In this document: one piece after another, positions 44,183 to 53,835 of the stretch
How positions within the stretch are numbered: the first letter of the stretch is position 1
How the letters are laid out: each line of letters begins with the position of its first letter
NCBI GenBank assembly: GCA_963828705.1
Contig: CAWHGA010000044.1
Span: 5,289 to 69,288 of the forward strand
Reading direction: 5' to 3'
Source of the DNA: CAWDJT01 sp963828705
Lineage (GTDB): Bacteria > Desulfobacterota > Syntrophobacteria > Syntrophobacterales > Syntrophobacteraceae
DNA: 64,000 nucleotides
The notes under the pieces: generated by a model
Seen by the model: only the letters and a program-made list of their open reading frames with translations
What the model was told of the DNA's origin: nothing
Databases searched by the model: none
Translations under genes and position numbers: made by a program

Positions 44183-45334
44183 ATGAGGGTGTTACAATCT
44201 GCCTGGGGCGATAGCCTGCGCACGCGCATCAGCAAAGCTCTGAATCACTTCTGGTACCTTCCGTCGGACGAGCCTTGGATCCGTAGAGTCTCTTCCTGTT
44301 TCGGCCTTAGCAGCACTATTTACCGGCTTTTGTGCCAAGATCAGCAAAAACGTTGCGGGGCGATGCAGTATCGCCAACATTTACCAGTTCCCGTAATCAG
44401 TGTGGGAAATCTGGTGGTAGGGGGAACCGGCAAAACCCCGATGAGTATGTGGTTGGCGAATCACTTTCGAGCTCAAGGGTTGTCCGTGGCTGTGCTCAGT
44501 CGCGGCTACGGGCGCGGTTCCAAGGAAGTGTCACAAGTGCTGCTGGAACCTGATCTGCGGGATGCCAGCCGGCTTTATGGCGATGAGCCGGTCCTGATGG
44601 CCGCCAGGTTGGCGGGAGTGGCTGTGTGGGTGGGGAGGCGCCGAAGTCTGTCCGGTCGTGCTGCCATTGAGCAGAATGGCGCTCAGCTCCTCATCCTGGA
44701 TGATGGCTTTCAGCATTGGGGCCTCCATCGTGACCTGGACCTGGTTCTTGTGGATGCCGGGAGGCCGTGGGGGAACGGTTGCCTGCTGCCCCTGGGGCCC
44801 CTGCGAGAACCCGTTGAACATTTGGCCCGAGCCCATGCCATCATTGTTACCCGCGTTCAGAATGATAACAAGAGCCTGGGGCTGTGTCAGGAGTTGCGCC
44901 AGCGTTTTCCCGAGAAGCCGTTGTTCACTTGCCGATATCGTCCTGCTGGTGGACGCTGGGGACTGGTTGGCCCGAAGGCCCCATGGGAGGTCTTGAGCAA
45001 ACAGCCGGCAGTAGTCTTTGCAGGGATCGCCAAGCCGGATTCCTTCTTTCGAATGGTCCAGAACATAGGGGTAGAAAGTGTGTTGAATCTGAGTTTTGCG
45101 GATCATCATCACTATCGGCAGGAGGATCTCGAGCGCATCATGGCGCCGGTACTTGCTGGAGAAGCACGCTGGTTGATCACCACCGAGAAGGATGCGGTGC
45201 GCTTGCCAAACGTTTTGCGGGAATTGGTGGTGACTTTGACGGTCGAGCTGGATTTTGGGGAAGATTTAGGGCCGTTTGTGAATTTCCTGGGGCAGTGGTG
45301 GAATCAAATGAATAGACTTGTCCAATCGTCATGA
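44183..45334 (+). CDS. lpxK: Tetraacyldisaccharide 4'-kinase
   Basis: LpxK phosphorylates the 4' position of the lipid A precursor at the inner membrane. ISVGNLVVGGTGKTP holds the Walker A, followed by VAVLSRGYGRGSKE, YGDEPVLMAARL, ILDDGFQHWGLHRDLDLVLVD and WLITTEKDAVRL, all family motifs. From ATG 44183 the protein has 383 residues. The frame is open from a TTG at 44051, but that stretch holds a perfect hairpin and no family sequence. No other lpx gene is adjacent. Confidence 0.92.
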   Translation: MRVLQSAWGDSLRTRISKALNHFWYLPSDEPWIRRVSSCFGLSSTIYRLLCQDQQKRCGAMQYRQHLPVPVISVGNLVVGGTGKTPMSMWLANHFRAQGLSVAVLSRGYGRGSKEVSQVLLEPDLRDASRLYGDEPVLMAARLAGVAVWVGRRRSLSGRAAIEQNGAQLLILDDGFQHWGLHRDLDLVLVDAGRPWGNGCLLPLGPLREPVEHLARAHAIIVTRVQNDNKSLGLCQELRQRFPEKPLFTCRYRPAGGRWGLVGPKAPWEVLSKQPAVVFAGIAKPDSFFRMVQNIGVESVLNLSFADHHHYRQEDLERIMAPVLAGEARWLITTEKDAVRLPNVLRELVVTLTVELDFGEDLGPFVNFLGQWWNQMNRLVQSS

Positions 45335-45375
45335 GAAAGGAATTGAAGGGGAAGCGGAGGGCAAAGTGAGCAGAT

Positions 45376-45415
45376 GGGAGTGATCGCCTCGATCATACTG
45401 TTGACGATCACTCCC
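45376..45415. terminator. Inverted repeat between convergent lpxK and FecR-type gene
   Basis: A perfect 11-bp repeat, GGGAGTGATCG (45376-45386) and CGATCACTCCC (45405-45415), has an 18-nt loop. There is no T-run on either side, so termination in both directions is only suggested by position. Confidence 0.5.
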
Positions 45416-45418
45416 GAT

Positions 45419-46766
45419 CTATTGAGAGGTTACTGAGGCTGTCCAGGTACGACCGGTACACCTCGTCTCAGCTGTGGGTTGGCTCGCCGGTGGCGTTCTA
45501 TGGGGCTGAACGGCCGGAGCTCCACGGTTAACAGGCGGTTGTCCGCCCCCCACTCTGGGGGTTCCGGCCCCACCCGACAGGACCGCGAACGGCGGGGTCC
45601 CAGTCCCACCCGCCGGACCGCGCATGGCGGGTGTCCCAGTTCCACCCGCCGGACCGCGCATGGTGGGGTCCCAGTCCCGCCCGCCGGACCGCGCATGGAG
45701 GGTGTCCCAGTCCCGCCCGCCGGACCGCGCATGGAGGGGGTACCAGTCCCGACCCGCCGGACCGCGCATGGAGGGTCCCGGTTCCAGTTCCACCCGCCGG
45801 ACCGCGCATGGAGGGAGTCCCGGTTCCAGTTCCACCCGCCGGACCGCGCATGGATGGAGTCCCGGTTCCAGTTCCACCCGCCGGACCGCGCATGGAGGGA
45901 GTCCCGGTTCCAGTTCCGCCCGCCGGACCGCGCATGGATGGGGTCCCGGTTCCAGTTCCACCCGCCGGACCGCGCATGGAGGGGGTCCAGTTCCAGTTCC
46001 ACCCGCAGGACCGCGCATGGATGGAGTCCCGGTTCCAGTTCCACCCGCAGGACCGCGCATGGGGGGGTTCCAGTTCCACCCGCCGGACCGCGCATGGATG
46101 GAGTCCCAGTTCCAGTTCACCCGCCGGACCGCGCATGGATGGGTCGTTCCAGTTGCACCCGCAGGACCGCGCATGGAGGGGGTCCCGGTTCCAGTTCCAC
46201 CCGCCGGACCGCGCATGGAGGGGGTCCCGGTTCCAGTTGCACCCGCAGGACCGCGCATGGAGGGGGTCCCGGTTCCAGTTGCACCCGCCGGACCGCGCAT
46301 GGAGGGGGTTCCAGTTCCAGCACCAGGCGTACCGGTTGCACCCGCAGGACCGCGCATGGTGGGGGTCCCAGTTCCAGCACCACGACGCAAAGTCTCGACG
46401 ACCCGGGGTCCCGGTCTGCACCCGCAGGACCGCGAATGGTGGGCGTTCCGGTTCCAGTTCCACCCGCAGGAGCCGCGAACTACCGGGGGTACCAGTTCCA
46501 CCAACTCTACCGGTGGAACCAAGGGGAGTCCGAGGGCCGCCGTGGAGAGCCCCAGCGCCGGTAGCGCCACCCGGGCCACGAGGACCAGTAAGGGTTGATG
46601 GGCCGCCGGTAGCGCCACCCGTGCCACGAGGACCGGTAAGGGTTGAGGGGCCGCCGGAGCGTGTCGCCGTCCCCAGATTCTGAAGATTTGGTTTGGTAGC
46701 TTGAGGCTTCAGGGACCTCACATTAGGTCCAGTGAGTGGTCGGTGGACGTCAGCACCTGACACCAT
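45419..46766 (-). other. Gly/Thr/Pro-rich repeat tail of the FecR-type protein (frame broken repeatedly)
   Basis: Downstream of the stop at 46750, the next frame continues sensibly from the FecR-type protein (SAATVKPPSLTNR, then RPLTGPNVRSLKP, then TLTGPRG repeats). Coding then enters the tandem repeats with units such as GTGTPSMRGPAG. Because several units differ by one or two bases, the Gly/Thr/Pro sense frame hops between frames; it ends at 45419 with GGAGTPRVGGGQPPVNRG. All six frames are open here, so frames on the plus strand are artefacts. If indels are errors, the full protein has about 960 residues. Confidence 0.5.
45571..46500. repeat. Tandem repeat, about 22 units of 35-42 bp or more
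   Basis: The plus-strand core is CACCCGCCGGACCGCGCATG, followed by GAGGGGGTCCCGGTTCCAGTT with variations. Full units are 42 bp (14 codons) and short units 36 bp (12 codons). Several units are 35 or 41 bp, mostly through differing G-run lengths. Variants GCCGG/GCAGG alternate. There are no unique spacers, so it is not CRISPR. Two 48-bp direct repeats (from 46561 and 46609) adjoin it. Confidence 0.92.
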
Positions 46767-48303
46767 CCTGTTGGTCAGGGACGGCGGTTTTACCGTGGCA
46801 GCTGAAGTGAGCTGCCCAGTCCTTAGCTGACCAACGTTGTCGTTGCAGGGCCGACCCGCCGAGCCTTCGATCCTGGCTGGCTAGTACCGAATTGGCCTGA
46901 ATTCGGTTCGTCACCGAATTGTGAGGCTTAAAACCCACTGCCGCATTGGTTTGCAGGAAACGGTTTGGGTTCGAATTGTAGTTGGCGATCACCCGGTTGT
47001 TAAGTACCGGAGCAGCATTGTAATTGTTGATGATCGTTTGGTGATTGATGTTGGTGACCCGAACGCTGTTGTAGTTGTTGACGTTGAAGAAGTTGTTCTG
47101 GTTAACAACCACTGCATGACCGGCATAGGCGTAGTTGTTGATGTTGATGTTGATGTTGGTGTTGTAGAGGTGAGCGCCATGCCCCCAGTGGCGATGGCCG
47201 TACCAGGGTTCATTATAGCCCAATGGGAACCAACCCACGTTGACATCGTTGTTGATCCAACCGACCCGACCTGGCCACCAGCCAAAGCCAATTCCCACAA
47301 AGGGGATTATCGGCACACCCACAGTAACCACCGGGGCTATCACCGGTGGCGCCCAGTACCAGCCGGTGTCCACATTAACCCAATTGCCGTAGTGGTGAGT
47401 GATGTAGCCGAAATCTTCCTCTGGCTCCGGGATCCAACATGGATCTTCATAGTAGTCCACCCAGCGGCCCCGGCTGTAGGGAACCCAATCACGTTCCACG
47501 TGCGCCGGCCGCCAATAGTTACGATACTCTTTCTCATGATAGACCCGTTCCCACTTGCCTTGTTCTTCCAGCACATAGGATTCATCGCGGATCTGTTCCG
47601 GGAGAAACCTTACCGAGTCGCCTCTGACATCCACCCGTTTGGACCAGAGAGAATCTCTCTCGTTGTTCCAGGCATCCCAGTCTTCGTCCACCGTTCCTTC
47701 ACCCGACCCAACCTGCTGGCCATCGGCCAGAATCGATGCTTCGCCGGCCAACACTTCGTAACGGGTATCGCCGACTATGTGGATGAAATCAACGCTCCCC
47801 TTGATACCAACAACCTCGACCGACTGGTCGCCAACATAGAGATCAAAGATAGACTGCGCTGGAGCCATCACATAGCCAAAGGGAGTGGTGACCTTGAACA
47901 CGGCGTTGGAGCTTTTGTTGTAGAAGCGCGAGAGACCCGAAGCGACGTCTGTCTCGGTAAGGTCCCCCGACAGGCGAATCATCTGGATTTGTGTGTTGCC
48001 CCCGACACGGATCCAGGTTTCATTAGGCATGATGAATTCGGCTCGACCCTTGTCGTCCGAGTACAGGGCGTCTTCCATGCCGAACGGGGCCTCCTTTACG
48101 GTCGCCACCCAATCTTTCTCCGTGGACACATACCGGAGCAGATTCCCGTCGATGTGGGCAATCCGTCCCACAAGCGTGGGCTGTTCCTGTTGTTGGTCAC
48201 TTTTTCCTCGGGGCTGCGCCGGTTGAGATTGCCCAAAGGCAACCCCCCCCACAGTGAATACGAGGATCAGTGTGAACCACATTGTTTTCTGGAGTTGCTT
48301 CAT
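46750..48303 (-). CDS. FecR-domain/DUF6600-like secreted protein, Tyr/Trp- and Asn-rich
   Basis: ATG 48303 has AGGAGA 7 nt upstream; a signal peptide (1 to about 25) follows. A FecR-like beta domain (about 35-210, with GRAEFIMPNETWIRVGGNTQI and VVGIKGSVDFI) precedes a Tyr/Trp-rich segment (YWRPAHVERDWVPYSRGRWV, YGNWVNVDTGWYWAPP) as in DUF6600 proteins, then an Asn-rich segment (NINININNYAYAG). The protein is probably periplasmic or surface-exposed; its function is unknown. No sigma-factor/TonB pair is adjacent, so FecR signalling is unlikely. The frame breaks near 46806 and the tail follows in other frames. Confidence 0.8.
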   Translation of the reverse strand: MKQLQKTMWFTLILVFTVGGVAFGQSQPAQPRGKSDQQQEQPTLVGRIAHIDGNLLRYVSTEKDWVATVKEAPFGMEDALYSDDKGRAEFIMPNETWIRVGGNTQIQMIRLSGDLTETDVASGLSRFYNKSSNAVFKVTTPFGYVMAPAQSIFDLYVGDQSVEVVGIKGSVDFIHIVGDTRYEVLAGEASILADGQQVGSGEGTVDEDWDAWNNERDSLWSKRVDVRGDSVRFLPEQIRDESYVLEEQGKWERVYHEKEYRNYWRPAHVERDWVPYSRGRWVDYYEDPCWIPEPEEDFGYITHHYGNWVNVDTGWYWAPPVIAPVVTVGVPIIPFVGIGFGWWPGRVGWINNDVNVGWFPLGYNEPWYGHRHWGHGAHLYNTNINININNYAYAGHAVVVNQNNFFNVNNYNSVRVTNINHQTIINNYNAAPVLNNRVIANYNSNPNRFLQTNAAVGFKPHNSVTNRIQANSVLASQDRRLGGSALQRQRWSAKDWAAHFSCHGKTAVPDQQDGVRC

Positions 48304-49635
48304 CTGAATTCTCCTCTTGCAGTTCTGGTGTCTTGGAATCATCCAATCACATTCGTCAAGGGTCGATTTATGGTTGACACGAGCAACATAGCCAGGCCCT
48401 GCAACGCGCCGAGCAAACCGAAAAATCCGAGATCGGAACTGTGGAGCGCCGGGGAATTAGGCCAGGTCCATGGCGCCGTGGGCACATGGGTGAAGTGTGT
48501 GCTGTGAATAAACTGGGATGGAGCCCGCGATGTTGACATTGAACGGTGTCTATTGAGTGCTCCGAGCGGAGAAGCAAAACCGGTTTCAACAAGTTCTAAC
48601 ATGTATCGCTCTCGTTCGAACCGCATTCGGGTTCCCGCTGTGGCGTTTCCCGCCTGGAAAGCGCCTAGCTTGACGGCCGCCTAACAACCGCAGTATATGC
48701 CTAAGCTCCATGGGTGGGCAAGAGGCTATTGTGTTCGGCGAAAGTTGCATGCGTCTCTCGTCTTGTCGTTGTTGGAAACCAATTCCGCCAATGGCACATC
48801 GATCGTCATTGGAAAGGATTTCAAAGCAAGGGCTGTGCCATCAATAAATGTCTCGTCATTCTGAGATGTTCCATACGAATCTTGAGATTCATTGGGGATG
48901 TCCGGTTACAATTCATGTCGGTAAGTAACGTTTTCTGCACTTGGGCAAAGCGATGTGGGTGCGGGAACCTGAGGCAGCTGATCATGCCCTGAGGCGCTAA
49001 TCTCCCACCATGTGCGCCAACACCGCTCATCGAGGGGACCAGTTGCTGACATCTTCCTGACTTCCTGCTGCGTGCCTGTCCCGAACCACCGGGTTGACCT
49101 TTGGCTTGTTGACGTCTCACGCCCTGCAGCGTCGTCTTATCCGCAAGTGACTCGGGCAACCGCATTGCAGGCACTTGCTGTGAAGTTGCTCAAGAGGGCG
49201 AATGAAAAAGAGCTGTGACCAACTGTTGGGCAGTGATAGAGTGACTTGACGAGTCGCCAGCGTTGCCCTTGCCAGTGGTGGTTCATAAGGATATTACGGT
49301 CCTCGCCAAGGTGACGATACCTTATGCCGCTAAAATGCGAACCGTGTTACCAAGGTGAGTGTTGGGGAAGGTCCGACTCCATCCAGGGATTTTAGTGTGT
49401 CATCGACCCCGAAGCGCACCAGGAAAAGGTCAGTGCCAACTTAGGGGTTTTAAGATATCACTAACGATGAAATTCGTTGAAGATACATTGGGAAAATATC
49501 GATTTTTGCACAACTTGAGAGGCTCGATCTAGCCCGTCAGCGAGCCTTGTGGGTGTCGTGGGGAGAAGCCTTCCGGAGCGGTTTGACTGGGCGGGTATGT
49601 TCTTCTGCAAGAAAAAATAATTCGGAGGGTTTTAC
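48304..49635. other. Long gene-free region upstream of kup
   Basis: This 1.33 kb stretch has no supported gene. Short frames at 48339-48626 (minus) and 48714-48992 (plus) lack family features and ribosome sites. A 7-bp inverted repeat CATAAGG...CCTTATG lies at about 49287-49324. I looked for a c-di-AMP riboswitch before kup and did not find its conserved blocks. Unrecognised RNAs or decayed genes are possible. Confidence 0.4.
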
Positions 49636-51603
49636 ATGATAAGTTCCACGGCTTCGGGTGGTTTGCGCTCATCCCAATCCAGTCTCGAGAAATCAGCCTC
49701 CGGTGACAGCCATGATTCCCCCGCCAATAAGCAAGGCTTGCGCCGAACCCTGATCATGGCGCTGGGTGCCATGGGGGTAGTCTACGGCGACATTGGCACC
49801 AGCCCGCTATACGCCGTGAAGGAATGCTTTCACGGCCTGCACGCCGTCGCCCTCACCCCGGCCAACATCCTCGGCGTTATGTCCCTTATCTTCTGGTCTT
49901 TGACGATGGTGGTCACCATCAAGTACGTGACCTTCATCTTAAGGGCTGACAACGAAGGTGAAGGCGGGATTTATGCCTTGGTCGCTCTATTCCTAGGGAA
50001 AGGCAGCAAGGAGATTTCCGAAAGGGCGGTAAAACGTCTCGTCCTCCTGGCCATCTTCGGCGCCGCTCTGCTCTATGGCGATGGTATCATCACTCCCGTC
50101 ATCTCTGTGCTTTCTGCGGTGGAAGGCCTGAATGTGGCTACCAGCGCCGCCGAACCGTTCGTCTTGCCCTTGTCCTGTATGGTCCTGGTCGGGCTGTTTT
50201 TGTTCCAGAGTCAGGGTAGCGAGCGCATTGGCAAGGTTTTTGGCCCCATCATGTTGTTTTGGTTTTCTGCCATAGCCGTCCTCGGTTTGGTGCAGGTGTT
50301 CAGAAAGCCTGAAATTTTGGTGGCCCTGGACCCGCGTTATGCGGTGGCCTTTTTTGGCGACAACCGCCTGCACGGTATGGTGGTCCTGGGGGCGGTAGTG
50401 CTCTGCCTCACCGGGGGCGAGGCCCTTTATGCCGACATGGGCCATTTTGGCCGCGGGCCCATCCGGCTCTCCTGGGTAACCCTTGTCTTTCCAGCGCTAT
50501 TGCTCAATTATTTTGGGCAAACAGCCCTGCTCCTGGAAGCTCCGCAGGGGGCAATAAACCCTTTCTATGCATTGGTTCCTCGTGTCCTCCTCTATCCCAT
50601 GGTGGCCCTGGCCACCATCGCCACGGTTATCGCTTCCCAGGCCATGATCTCCGGGGTGTACTCCCTCACCCAACAGGCCATCCAGATCGGCTATTGCCCC
50701 AGGCTCAAAATCGTGCACACTTCCGGTCAGACCAAAGGCCAGATTTACATGCCCTGGGTGAACTCGATGATGATGCTCGGCTGCCTCGCGCTGGCGCTGG
50801 TCTTCAAGGAATCCAGCCGACTGGCTGCGGCATACGGTATCGCAGTCACGGGCACGATGGCCATCACCACCCTTATCTACTATTACGTCACCCGCTATAA
50901 TTGGGGTTGGTCTCCCTGGAAAGCGATTTTGCCTGCGGGTGTCTTCCTCTTTTTCGATCTCTCATATTTCGCTGCCAACCTGCTTAAGTTCGTCGACGGG
51001 GGCTGGATCGCGGTGGGTGTGGCGGTGATCCTGACGTTGATCATGGCCACCTGGCGGGATGGTCGGGCCATTTTGGCCAAGCGGTACGAGGATTCACGGG
51101 TGCCCGTGGAGGTGATCCTGCAAGACATTAAGACCTACAAGCTCGTCCGCACCCCAGGGACTGCGGTGTTTCTCTCCGTCTCACCCTTAGGAACTCCCCT
51201 GGTTCTGCTTCAGCTCCTCAAACACACCGAGGCCCTGCCTGAAAGGGTAATACTGTTGTCTATCATTTCCGGAAACACTCCGTATGTGTCTCGAAAAAAG
51301 CGGCTGACCATCATTGACCTGGGCCAGGGCTTCTTTCGCGTCGTAGCCAAATACGGCTTCATGCAGACCCCGAAGGTGCCGGATATTCTTGAAATCGCCA
51401 CGGAGTCTGGTCTCGAGCTCGATATATATTCCATCACCTTTTATCTCGGCCGGGAAACGCTCCTGAGCAGCGGCCCGGCGAAAATGGCCTCCTGGCGCAA
51501 GGTTCTCTTCGCCTTTCTGTCACGCAACGCCTGGAACGTTTCAACCTACTTCGGCATCCCGCCTGACCGCGCTGTGGAACTGGGAAGTCAGGTGCAGCTG
51601 TAA
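49636..51603 (+). CDS. kup: Kup/HAK family potassium uptake protein
   Basis: Kup is a K+/H+ symporter of the inner membrane. The 655-residue protein has the signature GVVYGDIGTSPLY (47-59), DNEGEGGIYALVAL, LLYGDGIITPVISVLSAVEG, LTGGEALYADMGHFG and about 12 membrane helices, then a cytoplasmic C-terminal domain (about 485-655). GGAGG lies 8 nt before the ATG. It is convergent with the KtrAB-like genes. Confidence 0.96.
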   Translation: MISSTASGGLRSSQSSLEKSASGDSHDSPANKQGLRRTLIMALGAMGVVYGDIGTSPLYAVKECFHGLHAVALTPANILGVMSLIFWSLTMVVTIKYVTFILRADNEGEGGIYALVALFLGKGSKEISERAVKRLVLLAIFGAALLYGDGIITPVISVLSAVEGLNVATSAAEPFVLPLSCMVLVGLFLFQSQGSERIGKVFGPIMLFWFSAIAVLGLVQVFRKPEILVALDPRYAVAFFGDNRLHGMVVLGAVVLCLTGGEALYADMGHFGRGPIRLSWVTLVFPALLLNYFGQTALLLEAPQGAINPFYALVPRVLLYPMVALATIATVIASQAMISGVYSLTQQAIQIGYCPRLKIVHTSGQTKGQIYMPWVNSMMMLGCLALALVFKESSRLAAAYGIAVTGTMAITTLIYYYVTRYNWGWSPWKAILPAGVFLFFDLSYFAANLLKFVDGGWIAVGVAVILTLIMATWRDGRAILAKRYEDSRVPVEVILQDIKTYKLVRTPGTAVFLSVSPLGTPLVLLQLLKHTEALPERVILLSIISGNTPYVSRKKRLTIIDLGQGFFRVVAKYGFMQTPKVPDILEIATESGLELDIYSITFYLGRETLLSSGPAKMASWRKVLFAFLSRNAWNVSTYFGIPPDRAVELGSQVQL

Positions 51604-51745
51604 TAGCATTGGATGATTTGTGGTTAACATCGCGACGAGGTCTTGCGATGCATGTCTCGGCGTGGAGTCCGGTCGGTGTCCTAAAAGGGCCGGCGCTGCG
51701 GAGTGGCTTGGAGCCTTTGCCGATCCCCGTGTCTCCCCCTCTCCG

Positions 51746-51763
51746 TGACTTAACCTTAAGTCA
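51746..51763. promoter_or_regulatory. 18-bp perfect palindrome between convergent potassium genes
   Basis: TGACTTAA-CC-TTAAGTCA is a perfect inverted repeat with a 2-bp centre, 13 bp past the KtrA-like stop and about 140 bp past the kup stop. Its position downstream of both genes makes an operator puzzling. It has no T-run. Confidence 0.35.
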
Positions 51764-51775
51764 ACAGCATTGGAG

Positions 51776-52435
51776 CTAGCGCTCCCTGATTCGCAGGATG
51801 TCCTTTTCCTTGCCGATCGCCACTAGAATATCGCTGGGCTTGATCACGAAATCGGGATCAGGCATGAAGACAAAACGAGTTGGCACCAGTTCCTTGATGG
51901 CAATGACAAACACGCCGAAATCCTTGCGAAGATTTAGCTCCCGAAGGCTCTTCCCGCAGAAGGAGTTCGGGGGAGCTAGATCCATCACCCGGTAGTCCTC
52001 CGCCAAGGGGATGAAATCAAGCAGATTGGGGTTGATCATTTGAGCAGCGACGCGCTGTGCCGTCTCCCGTTCCGGGAAGATGATGTTGGAGGCCCCGATG
52101 GAGCGCAGAATGGAGGCGTGGTCCTGGCTTTTCGCCTTGGCATGAATCACCGGCACACCGATTCGCTTTAGGTGGAGCGTGGCCAGAATGCTGGCCTCCA
52201 GACTTTCGCCGATGCTGACCACAGCTTCGTCGAAATCCTTGGTCACCACTGAACTCAGGCTGACGAAGTCCCTAACATCTAGAGCCATGGCACGTTGGAC
52301 CTCATCGCTAATGGCATTCACCAGATTCGCGTCCCGGTCCAGAGCCAGCACTTCGAATTGTCGTGACAGTTCACGGGCCAGTTCACTGCCGAATTCGCCC
52401 AACCCAATGATACAGATATGCTTCTTTTTGATCAT
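51776..52435 (-). CDS. KtrA/TrkA-type potassium channel regulatory subunit (RCK)
   Basis: A 219-residue RCK protein: IIGLGEFGSELARELS (Rossmann GxGxxG, about 8-23), LALDRDANLV with the acidic ribose-binding Asp, then a C-terminal TrkA_C domain (SLRELNLRKDFGVFVIAI...PSDILVAIGKEKDI). It gates the membrane partner encoded upstream, whose stop it overlaps (ATGA). One RCK unit rather than two indicates the Ktr type. Confidence 0.9.
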   Translation of the reverse strand: MIKKKHICIIGLGEFGSELARELSRQFEVLALDRDANLVNAISDEVQRAMALDVRDFVSLSSVVTKDFDEAVVSIGESLEASILATLHLKRIGVPVIHAKAKSQDHASILRSIGASNIIFPERETAQRVAAQMINPNLLDFIPLAEDYRVMDLAPPNSFCGKSLRELNLRKDFGVFVIAIKELVPTRFVFMPDPDFVIKPSDILVAIGKEKDILRIRER

Positions 52436-53835
52436 CCGATGAGTACTCTCCCTTCCGGATATTGGATGTGCACATGCTGCTTGGGCAAACCCCAAACAGC
52501 AAGTGTCAGCGGCCCCAGTCTGCCGACAAACATGGTGGCAATGATCCAAAGCTTTCCTGGTGCTGAAAGCTTGTCGGTGATACCCGTCGAAAGGCCGACT
52601 GTGCCAAAAGCTGAAACCTGCTCAAAAAGCAGGTCGTGCAAGCCCATTCCTTTTCCGGATTCCAGGACAAGCAGAAGAAATAGACCCGCCAGGTTCCAAA
52701 TGGTTGCCAGGCCTAAGAGAAGGCTTATGCGTTTGACCATGTCTTCAGGTACCCGGCGGTTGAAAAGCCGCACTTCGGTATCGCCTCTAAGCTTGGCTCT
52801 GAGGTCAGCCAGGAAAATAGCCAGGGCCGTGGTTTTGATGCCACCCGCGCATGATGCCGGTGAGCCCCCGACAAACATCAGCAAGACGATTAGCAGAAGC
52901 GAGGCCAAGGGCAGACGGCCAATATCCACGGTGTTGAACCCGGCGGTTCTGGCGGTAATGGATTGAAAGAGGGCGCCGCTGAGCTTTTCCGTCAGCGTGA
53001 CCTCGTTTTGCGTCAAGCCAAAGAACAACAACCCCAGGGTCCCCGAAATGATCAGAGTCGCCGTGACTGTCAGCACAATGCGCGAATGAAATGAAAGAAA
53101 GCGAGACCGCCCCATGCCCTGTTTCCAGGTGAAACGGTTCTTGGCTCGGCCCCACAGTTCTCGGAGCACTACGTGTCCCAAACCGCCGATAACGATGAGT
53201 GCCATAATGGTTACCACGAAGACATGACTGTTCCTCACGCCTACCAGATTGTCCGAATAGGTTGAAAAGCCGGCGTTGCAGTAAGCCGACACGCTGTGAA
53301 AAAGTGCTGAGTACAGTGCTTCGAACGCTGGAGTGGAACGCCACAGCAGCGTGATGAAAATCAGGATGGCGCCTGCCAATTCGGCGAGCCCGGTGATCAG
53401 AAGGATTTGCCGGAACATTTGCCGGAACTCGATGCCGATGTCCTGTTGAAAAAAAGAACCTTCAAGAACCATCTTGGACTTGATCGACAGGCGTTTTCCG
53501 AATAATTGAAAGAAGAGCGCGGCGAAGGTCATTATGCCCAGCCCCCCGACCTGAATGAGCATCATGACAACGGTTTTGCCGAAGAGAGTGAAGGCGGTCG
53601 CGGTGTCAACGACCACCAGTCCGGTGACGCAGACGGCGGAAGTCGATGTGAAAAGAGCATCCAGGAAGCCAACCTGACCCGAGACCGGCAAGGTGAGGAT
53701 CACGGCACCCAACAGGATGGCTCCTCCAAAACCGCTCACAAGTAGGGTCTCGGGGACCCTCAGCAGATCCAGCACCTTCTTGGTGACTGACTCGTCTGCA
53801 GTACGCTTGTCAACTGGGTGAACCGTTGGACGCAT
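52432..53835 (-). CDS. KtrB/TrkH-type potassium transporter subunit
   Basis: Four pore loops are visible: TSTSAVCVTGL, HSVSAYCNAGFSTY, SITARTAGFNTVD and FEQVSAFGTVGLSTG, with the Gly filters of the Ktr/Trk family. The length from ATG 53835 is 467 residues, closer to KtrB than to TrkH. AAGGTGA precedes this ATG; the frame is open from 53919. It pairs with the RCK gene it overlaps. Confidence 0.92.
   Translation of the reverse strand: MRPTVHPVDKRTADESVTKKVLDLLRVPETLLVSGFGGAILLGAVILTLPVSGQVGFLDALFTSTSAVCVTGLVVVDTATAFTLFGKTVVMMLIQVGGLGIMTFAALFFQLFGKRLSIKSKMVLEGSFFQQDIGIEFRQMFRQILLITGLAELAGAILIFITLLWRSTPAFEALYSALFHSVSAYCNAGFSTYSDNLVGVRNSHVFVVTIMALIVIGGLGHVVLRELWGRAKNRFTWKQGMGRSRFLSFHSRIVLTVTATLIISGTLGLLFFGLTQNEVTLTEKLSGALFQSITARTAGFNTVDIGRLPLASLLLIVLLMFVGGSPASCAGGIKTTALAIFLADLRAKLRGDTEVRLFNRRVPEDMVKRISLLLGLATIWNLAGLFLLLVLESGKGMGLHDLLFEQVSAFGTVGLSTGITDKLSAPGKLWIIATMFVGRLGPLTLAVWGLPKQHVHIQYPEGRVLIG

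Noticed and set aside
45571..46500. Possible CRISPR array
   Set aside because: Units are contiguous degenerate copies with no unique spacers and no cas genes nearby.
45479..46683. Three long plus-strand frames of 324-361 codons (VPVPPAGPRMEG-like)
   Set aside because: They arise because the tandem repeat has no stop in any frame; they have no starts, signals or family features.
46921..48507. 528-codon plus-strand frame opposite the FecR-type gene
   Set aside because: It is a shadow of the real minus-strand gene, which has a signal peptide, ribosome site and family motifs.
49000..49635. c-di-AMP (ydaO) riboswitch before kup
   Set aside because: The conserved blocks of that aptamer were not found by eye; a covariance scan would decide.
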